A stretch of 60,000 bases of DNA from Bolinopsis microptera (taxonomy: Eukaryota > Ctenophora > Tentaculata > Lobata > Bolinopsidae): contig NC_087073.1 of the NCBI RefSeq assembly GCF_026151205.1, positions 312,001-372,000 on the forward strand, given 5' to 3'. The notes under the pieces were generated by a model that was not told the DNA's origin, did no database searches, and was given only the letters and a program-made list of their open reading frames with translations. Positions 47,631-57,428 of this stretch are shown in pieces; position 1 is the stretch's first letter, and every line of letters starts with the position of its first letter. Position numbers and translations under genes: made by a program.

Positions 47631-48063
47631 TGTGTTGTTATATTTTTAAAAGTTAGGGTGTATAATGTTTTTTGTTGTGATTGTGTGATGATAAGATAAT
47701 TATTATTTTTAATTATTAGTTATGGATATAGTAAGGGGATGATTAGAGTTTTTAGATGGTAGATATTTAGTGTGTTTTTTTGGTGGTAGAAGTAGAAGGT
47801 GAGGGTGGGGTTTGTTTTAAGTAAAAGGTGAGTTTTTTTTAAATTAATATGAAATGAAATGTATTGATGTATTATATAGAATTGGATTAGAGAAAGATAG
47901 TTGATAGTTAAAGTTAATATTGTTAAGGTTATATGAAATATGATTAGTAAGAAAAAGAGTGTTGGATATATGGGTAGGAGGGAGGTGGATAGTTATTGTA
48001 TGGTTATAGTAAAAGATAAAATAAATTTAGTTGATTTTTTTATAGAAAATATGTGTTGAAAGA
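47631..48063. other. 433-base tract with no cytosine on the plus strand
   Basis: Read base by base, the plus strand holds only A, G and T from 47631 to 48063. It is not a simple repeat; the sequence is complex. Cytosine returns abruptly at 48064 (AGACAACTTTACTTC). No coding potential is seen. Confidence 0.9.
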
Positions 48064-48937
48064 CAACTTTACTTCTTGCAGGTACGTGGAATATTTATAG
48101 TAAAGAGACTTTCTTAAGTTATAAAACTCAGCTAAATTCAGCTACTCAACTAACCCGAGTTTAGCTAAATTCAGCTAAACTCGGGGTAGTGAGTACTGTT
48201 TCTTTTCTTTTTTTCGTGTAACTTACTACATAATATAAATTACCAATACAATGCAAATGTTATATTAGTCTCAGTTGGGTTATTATGGCTGATACTGGAA
48301 AGTACCGTGATTTAATATAGATTTTCACCTGGCATAGCTGGGGCCTGGAGCACTAACAATTTACATCTCCAATAATATGGACTTTACGCCCAGTAAAGTT
48401 ATGTGTTTGTGGGCAATTTGGGGGCCTGGGACACTTACACTTTGCATGTACAGCCGTTATAACTTCAAACGGGATTAATACAAATTTATACAATAACAAG
48501 AATACATTGCAACCAGGCGACTCATAAATGATAAACAATACTCCAATCCGGATTTTACATGTTTTAAGTATAACTTCTGGTACACCTTTTTCAATGGTTT
48601 TTGATTGAAAATGTTTTCAGTGACTGAGTTTCAAGAAACTTTGAAAAGCGATTTTGAGAAGAAACCTGTTTCCTTATTCCTAACTAATCTATTTTGACCT
48701 TGTGAAGACTTCGTCCTACCCCAGGTTATCAAATATCAGGTTTGTGAATGTTTTACAAAACAACTTAATCTTTCTTTTATATTACTTTTTAATTAATAAA
48801 TATGCTGATTAATTTTAGGGACATCTATTTCTCGGTAAGCGCCAATACCATTTAAGAATACGACTGCCAGCACGCTATTTTGAAGCGATAAGATACTCAG
48901 TATCTAGACAGCTCAAATCTCAATCTTTCTCCCACAA
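48064..48937. other. no gene seen; one strong hairpin
   Basis: Bases 48154-48185 form a perfect 13-bp stem (CCCGAGTTTAGCT / AGCTAAACTCGGG) with a 6-base loop, beside further AGCTAAATTC copies. Bases 48690-48905 resemble parts of 50843-51080. Confidence 0.5.
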
Positions 48938-50535
48938 TTATTGGTTCTTGATCAGCCACGTAGCCAGCAATAAGATTAAGGCAGGAACTTGGCGAAGCGC
49001 CAGATAACCCCATCCATATATATTCCTGTCCCGCATCAGGGTTCGCAGTTCCTCTTTAGAGTTTGTCACAACTTCCTTCAGTAACATAGACAAGTAGCTT
49101 TGTCTTGGTCGGCCTTGCTGTGCTCTACCATGCATAGGTTCCCATAAGACTAAATCACTAGCAAGTAGCTTAGGATGTCTGATGCAGTGTCCTGCCATTT
49201 TTAATCTCCTGCTTCGTAACCCTACTCGGCGTCAGTCAATTGCATAATTGAATAACTGATGCCTTGGTAGGCTACCATACAAAGTTATATTGCTGACCTT
49301 GTTCTTCCATGAGATACCCAGCGCCATACGCAGCATCTTTGTGTATGTCCCGTCCAAACTTTTCTCTTGAGCCTTCGTCAGTTTCCAGGTTTCTGATCCG
49401 TAGAGCAGTACTGCATACTGATCACAAGCCGCTATGAACAATCTAATCTTAAGGCTCTTTCAGGGTTTGAATTTCCAAATATCCTTCAGTCTATGTAGGG
49501 CACCCCATGCTTTTCCCTTTCTAACCCTTATCTCCCTATCTGTGCTATGTAACTTACATTGTAGGGCACCTCATGCTTTAGAGGTCGCTAGATCGATCCT
49601 CCATATTCAAATTTCAATGTCATAACCTTGGTCTTGCCTTTGAGCGTGCTAAATCAGTCGATCTTCGAGATTGTTCTTAAAGGGCCCCCGACAGTTGAAA
49701 ACAGCTTGAATCGATGTATTTTCGGACTTTGATTCAGAATCACACCCCATGACATAGGGTTAAAATGCTCCCCTGCCAAGATATTGGCGAAAAACTGTCT
49801 TGATCACGTGATATGACCGTGCGTATAAGGAAGTTAGTCGAATTTCTCGTTCGGTTAGGGTTTCAGCATATGCTTTTGTTAGGGATTGGGTTAGGGTTAG
49901 GGTTGGGATCAGATAACTAGAGGGTTAGGGTTTCGAATAGTCGTTCAAGGCCAGCTAGAAAATGGGTTGAAAAAGTCACGTGACAGTCGAGTGTAGAGTG
50001 ATTAATCATCATCCTCTTGCCTTCGTTTAAGTGTAGCCATACGCTCGCTGCCGCCGCGATTCTACTCGGAGCAGGAAGTGAGGAACTCGTTGGCCTTGTC
50101 CATGTCCTCAGAAATAAGTGGTATATCATCTGCAAAGTCCACATCGGTGATGATCTTGGGCCCCATGACTCTTCTGCTTTTTTTACGTTTGAGAGTGAGT
50201 CCAAGTCGCTCCGCATCATCACCTATGGCTTGCCTCATACAGTAGTCGATGACTATTGCAAAAATGTAAGGTGCTAAGGTTTCACCCTGTAACACACCTG
50301 CTAGTACCTCAAACAACAGTCTCTCCGTCTGGAGTTATATTAGGACTTTGGCCGTTGTCTTCTCGTACATAAGCCGTATAAGCTGTACGATTTTGACTGG
50401 AATGCCGTAAGCTTCTAGAATCTTGAGCATTTTCCCACGATGTACACTGTAGAAAGCCTTCTTAAAGTTTATAAATGTCAGAACAGCTGGCAGTTTCCGA
50501 CTCTTGACACCCTTTATTAGATGCCTCAGTACCAA
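48938..50535 (-). pseudogene. degenerate RTE-like LINE remnant
   Basis: Minus-strand pieces in several frames. 50535-50335 has RT text (VLTFINFKKAFYSVHRGKM). 50316-50062 has LAGVLQGETLAPYIFAIVIDY and the catalytic DVDFADDIPLI. 49640-49441 has RKGKAWGALHRLKDIWK. 49441-49232 has AVLLYGSETWKLTKAQEKSL. 48938-49198 is the final C-terminal part. The endonuclease is missing. Non-LINE sequence (about 49660-50000) interrupts the coding order. The copy is old and inactive. Confidence 0.8.
49660..50000. mobile_element. insertion inside the LINE remnant, with TTAGGG-like words
   Basis: About 340 bp separates RT-derived and C-terminal LINE sequence that should be nearly adjacent. It contains GGGTTAGGGTTAGGG at about 49890, a second GAGGGTTAGGGTTTCG, and two TCACGTGA/GTCACGTGAC sites. 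The boundaries are approximate and no terminal repeats were confirmed. Confidence 0.45.
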
Positions 50536-50601
50536 TATCTGCTGGGCTTAGATGTCCCTCACATAAATCGAGGCCTTTTTTTCAAAAAGCTAAGGCAAAA
50601 T

Positions 50602-50676
50602 GCAGGATAACGTGGAAAATGCAGGATAACGTGGAAAATGCAGGATAACGTGGAAAATGCAGGATAACGTGGAAAT
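50602..50676 (+). repeat. 19-bp tandem repeat, 4 copies
   Basis: The unit GCAGGATAACGTGGAAAAT starts at 50602, 50621, 50640 and 50659 with perfect spacing. Confidence 0.95.
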
Positions 50677-51407
50677 ATTCTCAAATTCTCTCAAAATGTT
50701 TCATTCGGCTTTACGTCCCCTGGCCCTAGCTGTCCGGTCGGACTCGCCTGCCATGGCAGATTATCTTCTTATCTTGGCTACGGGGCTGTTCTTGATTAGT
50801 TAATTACCTACTTAATATCAATTAATTAATTCCTCCATTTATGTGAGGGACATCTGAGTTAGTACCATTTTAGAATACGACTGCCCGCGTCCTATTGTAA
50901 AGCTGTAAAATAAAAAACTCACGCGGAGAATTTCAGTGATAAGAAGTACAGGATCACAACAACTTATTCGAGCAACTACTTTCTAACTGGTATCTATCTT
51001 CTGAAGACTCTCTCCTCAACCCCAAGTTATCAGGTTTGTAAACGTTTTATAGTATTTAGACGACATAGTCTTCGTTCTCATATTATTTGTTTTAGATAAG
51101 ACTCATTGTTGTGCCCTATTCGTTCCTTGTGCCCCACCCTGCTTAGTGCTGTGTTCGACCTTGGCTAACTGTGAGAAATTTCCGGGCATTGACCGTTTAT
51201 TAGTGTATTTGTAGGCAGTTATTGTGTTCGTCGTATTGCTACTGTTAGTTCAATTGCTCTGAAAGGACAGACATTTTTTCAATTCCTAGAATTGCAGGAT
51301 ACTTCGAGAATTGTAGCATATACATTGAGCTTTTTTCGTGTCCATATAGAGTCATTGTATTGTTCCTTAATTCCTTATTAAGGCAAAATAGGGCTTCAAC
51401 AGAAGGG
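50677..51407. other. no gene seen
   Basis: Bases 50843-50895 (GGGACATCT...AGAATACGACTGCC) and 51000-51050 (GAAGACTCTC...TTATCAGGTTTGTAAACG) resemble 48822-48870 and 48700-48755, in the same orientation. The two sites flank the LINE remnant. Confidence 0.45.
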
Positions 51408-52405
51408 TGGGCGACAATTGACCCCCCGACAATTGAGCCCCCGACAAATAACCCCCCGACAATAGATCCCCGACAATTTACCCCCCGACAATTGACCCCC
51501 CCCCCCCGGCTGACCAGGACCCAGGACCCAGGCCCCTGACCCTGACCCTGACCCTGACCCTGACCCTGACCCTGACCCTGACCCTGACCCTGACCCTGAC
51601 CCTGACCCTGACCCTGACCCTGACCCTGACCCTGACCCTGACCCTGACCCTGACCCTGACCCTGACCCTGACCCTGACCCTGACCCTGACCCTGACCCTG
51701 ACCCTGACCCTGACCCTGACCCTGACCCTGACCCTGACCCTGACCCTGACCCTGACCCTGACCCTGACCCTGACCCTGACCCTGACCCTGACCCTGACCC
51801 TGACCCTGACCCTGACCCTGACCCTGACCCTGACCCTGACCCTGACCCTGACCCTGACCCTGACCCTGACCCTGACCCTGACCCTGACCCCAACCCCAAC
51901 CCCAAACCCCAAACCCAACCCCAACCCTGACCCTGACCCCACCCCAACCCCAACCACAACCCTCAAACCCAAACCAAACCCTAACCCCAAACCCAACCCC
52001 AACCCTAACCCTAACCCTAACCCTTACCTTTACCCTTACCCTAACCCTAACCCTTACCCTGACCCAGGACCCTAACCCTAACCCTATTCCTAACCCTGAC
52101 CCAGGACCCTGACCCAGGATCCTGATCCAGGACCCTGACCCTAACCCGATCAATTGACCCCAGTGTAATTACGTGGGGGGTCAATTGTCGTACTCAGCCC
52201 TAGATTTCGCAACAATTGACCCCAGTGTAATTACATAGGGGTCAATTGTCGGGGGGTCAATTGTCGGGGGGTCAATTGTCGTACTGAGCCCTAGATTTCG
52301 CAACAATTGACCCCAGTGTAATTACATAGGGGTCAATTGTCGGGGGGTCAATTGTCGGGGGGTCAATTGTCGGGGGGTCAATTGTCGGGGGTTCAATTGT
52401 CGCGG
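51408..52405. repeat. telomere-like block flanked by inverted GACAATTG repeats
   Basis: The left arm (51411-51505) repeats CCCCCCGACAATTGA-type units. The right arm (52150-52405) repeats the complement, GTCAATTGTCGGGGG. Between them lie a CCCTGA array, a degenerate CCCCAAC/CCCTAA region (51890-52080) and CCCTGACCCAGGA units (to 52145). The right arm also contains three copies of a hairpin unit, CAATTGACCCC...GGGGTCAATTG, with a 14-base loop. Confidence 0.85.
51535..51889 (+). repeat. (CCCTGA)n hexamer array, about 59 copies
   Basis: A continuous CCTGAC hexamer of 355 bp with no interruption seen. On the minus strand it reads TCAGGG, one base from the animal telomere unit TTAGGG. The Gly/Gln, Gly/Ser and Arg/Val frames are artefacts. 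Confidence 0.97.
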
Positions 52406-52590
52406 TACCCTCCAGAACAGTACAGGTAGGGATATTGAAAATGTATAGTAATTGCACAATTGCACTCTTTATGGTAGATCGTTGTACTGGTTATTTTCAA
52501 GAGATTTCCCATTTAGGCCCATCCTGACCAATCAAATCGTTAATATTTTAGGAAGAAACAAAATTGAGATGAATCTTACATGTGGAGTTG

Positions 52591-55500
52591 CTATGTTGCA
52601 TAAGTAGATATACGTAACGAGGCATAATTCATCTAGCTTGCATTATGTAGATATACGTAACGAGACATAATTCATCTCGCTTACATTATGTAGATATACG
52701 TAACGAGGCATAATTCATCTCGCTTGCATTATGTAGATATACGTAACGAGGCATAATTCATCTCGCTTGCATCATGTAGATATACGTAACGAGGCATAAT
52801 TCATCTCGCTTGCATTATGTAGATATACGTAACGAGGCATAATTCATCTCGCTTACATTATGTAGATATACGTAACGAGGCATAATTCATCTAGCTTGCA
52901 TTAAGTAGATATACGTAACGAGGCATAATTCATCTCGCTTACATTATGTAGATATACGTAACGAGGCATAATTCATCTCGCTTGCATTATGTAGATATAC
53001 GTAACGAGGCATAATTCATCTAGCTTGCATTATGTAGATATACGTAACGAGGCATAATTCATCTCGCTTGCATTATGTAGATATACGTAACGAGGCATAA
53101 TTCATCTCGCTTGCATTATGTAGATATACGTAACGAGGCATAATTCATCTCGCTTGCATTATGTAGATATACGTAACGAGGCATAATTCATCTCGCTTGC
53201 ATTATGTAGATATACGTAACGAGGCATAATTCATCTCCCTTGCATTATGTAGATATACGTAACGAGGCATAATTCATCTCGCTTGCATTATGTAGATATA
53301 CGTAACGAGGCATAATTCATCTCGCTTGCATTATGTAGATATACGTAACGAGGTATAATTCATCTCGCTTGCATTATGTAGATATACGTAACGAGGCATA
53401 ATTCATCTCGCTTGCATTATGTAGATATACGTAACGAGGCATAATTCATCTCGCTTGCATTATGTAGATATACGTAACGAGGCATAATTCATCTCGCTTG
53501 CATTATGTAGATATACGTAACGAGGCATAATTCATCTCGCTTGCATTATGTAGATATACGTAACGAGGCATAATTCATCTCGCTTGCATTATGTAGATAT
53601 ACGTAACGAGGCATAATTCATCTCGCTTGCATTATGTAGATATACGTAACGAGGCATAATTCATCTCGCTTGCATTATGTAGATATACGTAACGAGGCAT
53701 AATTCATCTCGCTTGCATTATGTAGATATACGTAACGAGGCATAATTCATCTCGCTTGCATTATGTAGATATACGTAACGAGGCATAATTCATCTCGCTT
53801 GCATTATGTAGATATACGTAACGAGGCATACTTCATCTCGCTTGCATTATGTAGATATACGTAACGAGGCATAATTCATCTCGCTTGCATTATGTAGATA
53901 TACGTAACGAGGCATAATTCATCTCGCTTGCATTATGTAGATATACGTAACGAGGCATAATTCATCTCGCTTGCATTATGTAGATATACGTAATGAGGCA
54001 TAATATATCTCGCTTGCATTATGTAGATATACGTAACGAGGCATAATTCATCTCGCTTGCATTATGTAGATATACGTAACGAGGCATAATTCATCTCGCT
54101 TGCATTATGTAGATATACGTAACGAGGCATAATCCATCTCGCTTGCATTATGTAGATATACGTAACGAGGCATAATTCATCTCGCTTGCATTATGTAGAT
54201 ATACGTAACGAGGCATAATTCATCTCGCTTGCATTATGTAGATATACGTAACGAGGCATAATTCATCTCGCTTGCATTATGTAGATATACGTAACGAGGC
54301 ATAATTCATGTCGCTTGCATTATGTAGATATACGTAACGAGGCATAATTCATCTCGCTTGCATTATGTAGATATACGTAACGAGGCATAATTCATCTCGC
54401 TTGCATTATGTAGATATACGTAACGAGGCATAATTCATCTCGCTTGCATTATGTAGATATACGTAACGAGGCATAATATATCTCGCTTGCATTATGTAGA
54501 TATACGTAACGAGGCATAATTCATCTCGCTTGCATTATGTAGATATACGTAACGAGGCATAATTCATCTCGCTTGCATTATGTAGATATACGTAACGAGG
54601 CATAATTCATCCCGCTTGCATTATGTAGATATACGTAACGAGGCATAATTCATCTCGCTTGCATTATGTAGATATACGTAACGAGGCATAATTCATCTCG
54701 CTTGCATTATGTAGATAAACGTAACGAGGCATAATTCATGTCGCTTGCATTATGTAGATATACGTAACGAGGCATAATTCATCTCGCTTGCATTATGTAG
54801 ATATACGTAACGAGGCATAATTCATCTCGCTTGCATTATGTAGATATACGTAACGAGGCATAATATATCTCGCTTGCATTATGTAGATATACGTAACGAG
54901 GCATAATTCATCTCGCTTGCATTATGTAGATATACGTAACGAGGCATAATTCATCTCGCTTGCATTATGTAGATATACGTAACGAGGCATAATTCATCTC
55001 GCTTGCATTATGTAGATATACGCAACGAGGCATAATATATCTCGCTTGCATTATGTAGATATACGTAACGAGGCATAATTCATCTCGCTTGCATTATGTA
55101 GATATACGTAACGAGGCATAATTCATCTCGCTTGCATTATGTAGATATACGTAACGAGGCATAATTCATCTCGCTTGCATTATGTAGATATACGTAATGA
55201 GGCATAATTCATGTCGCTTGCATTATGTAGATATACGTAACGAGGCATAATTCATCTCGCTTGCATTATGTAGATATACGTAACGAGGCATAATATATCT
55301 CGCTTGCATTATGTAGATATACGTAACGAGGCATAATTCATCTCGCTTGCATTATGTAGATATACGTAACGAGGCATAATTCATCTCGCTTGCATTATGT
55401 AGATATACGTAACGAGGCATAATTCATCTCGCTTGCATTATGTAGATATACGTAACGAGGCATAATTCATGTCGCTTGCATTATGTAGATATACGTAACG

Positions 55501-56929
55501 AGGCATAATTCATCTCGCTTGCATTATGTAGATATACGTAACGAGGCATAATTCATCTCGCTTGCATTATGTAGATATACGTAACGAGGCATAATTCATC
55601 TCGCTTGCATTATGTAGATATACGTAACGAGGCATAATATATCTCGCTTGCATTATGTAGATATACGTAACGAGGCATAATTCATCTCGCTTGCATTATG
55701 TAGATATACGTAACGAGGCATAATTCATCTCGCTTGCATTATGTAGATATACGTAACGAGGCATAATTCATCTCGCTTGCATTATGTAGATATACGTAAC
55801 GAGGCATAATTCATCTAGCTTGCATTATGTAGATATACGTAACGAGGCATAATTCATCTCGCTTGCATTATGTAGATATACGTAACGAGGCATAATTCAT
55901 CTCCCTTGCATTATGTAGATATACGTAACGAGGCATAATTCATCTCGCTTGCATTATGTAGATATACGTAACGAGGCATAATTCATGTCGCTTGCATTAT
56001 GTAGATATACGTAACGAGGCATAATTCATCTCGCTTGCATTATGTAGATATACGTAACGAGGCATAATTCATCTCGCTTGCATTATGTAGATATACGTAA
56101 CGAGGCATAATTCATCTCGCTTGCATTATGTAGATATACGTAACGAGGCATAATTCATCTCGCTTGCATTATGTAGATATAGGTAACGAGGCATAATTCA
56201 TCTCGCTTGCATTATGTAGATATACGTAACGAGGCATAATTCATCTTGCTTGCATTATGTAGATATACGTAACGAGGCATAATTCATCTCGCTTGCATTA
56301 TGTAGATATACGTAACGAGGCATAATTCATCTCGCTTGCATCATGTAGATATACGTAACGAGGCATAATTCATCTCGCTTGCATTATATAGATATACGTA
56401 ACGAGGCATAATTCATCTCGCTTGCATTATGTAGATATACGTAACGAGGCATAATTCATCTCGCTTGCATTATGTAGATATACGTAACGAGGCATAATTC
56501 ATCTCCCTTGCATTATGTAGATATACGTAACGAGGCATAATTCATCTCGCTTGCATTATGTAGATATACGTAACGAGGCATAATTCATCTCGCTTGCATT
56601 ATGTAGATATAGGTAACGAGGCATAATTCATCTCGCTTGCATTATGTAGATATACGTAACGAGGCATAATTCATCTTGCTTGCATTATGTAGATATACGT
56701 AACGAGGCATAATTCATCTCGCTTGCATTATGTAGATATACGTAACGAGGCATAATTCATCTCGCTTGCATTATGTAGATATACGTAACGAGGAATAATT
56801 CATCTCGCTTGCATTATATAGATATACGTAACGAGGCATAATTCATCTCGCTTGCATTATGTAGATATACGTAACAAGGCATAATTCATCTCGCTTGCAT
56901 TATGTAGATATACGTAACGAGGCATAATT
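52591..56929 (+). repeat. 43-bp minisatellite/satellite, about 101 copies
   Basis: The unit is TAGATATACGTAACGAGGCA, TAATTCATCTCGCTTGCATTATG. The TAGATA word recurs from 52605 to 56905, exactly 100 times 43, so there is no net indel over 4.3 kb. Variants are point changes only (ATTCATC to ATATATC, CTCGCTT to CTAGCTT, CATCTC to CATGTC), some recurring at intervals, which indicates higher-order amplification. Confidence 0.97.
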
Positions 56930-57428
56930 AACATATAATATTTGTTGGGAGGTGCCATACCATTCTTGTCCAAAATTGGAGATTTCCAACGAAGTAAATG
57001 GCTACACCATGAATGTACATTGTATTATTATAGAACAACATTATACACTGTATATAAGCAAACATTGTAACTTAAAGTAAACTCTAATGCCATCTTGGGC
57101 ACTGCAAAAGCACTCATTTCACAATTCTTTTCATATCAATATTTCACCTTTGTAGGGATTGTACGCCCCTACGTGTATAATATCAATATTTCACCTTTGT
57201 AGGGATTGTACGCCCCTTCTTTTCATATCAATATTTCACCTTTGTAGGGATTGTACACCCCTACGTGTATCATATCAATATTTCACCTTCGTAGTGATGA
57301 CGTAGGGGAGTGAGTTTCGCAATACTAATACTGACGGTTCGGTTGGAAGAGGTGTAATATCAGACGTAGTGATGACGTAGTAATGACGTAGTGATGACGT
57401 AGAATACGTTATCTATTAAATGAGCTGC
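56930..57428 (+). repeat. short tandem repeats between two satellites
   Basis: Bases 57136-57295 hold four copies of about 45-55 bp of ATATCAATATTTCACCTTTG followed by TAGGGATTGTACGCCCC. Bases 57363-57402 hold three GTAGTGATGAC/GTAGTAATGAC units. Bases 56930-57120 are AT-rich with no gene seen. Confidence 0.85.

Noticed and set aside
51245-52153. Gly-Gln, Gly-Ser and Arg-Val repeat proteins
   Set aside because: Three frames of the same (TCAGGG)n hexamer array.
51408-52405. A true chromosome end
   Set aside because: The telomere-like units are degenerate, enclosed by inverted repeats, and followed by more than 7 kb of other sequence.
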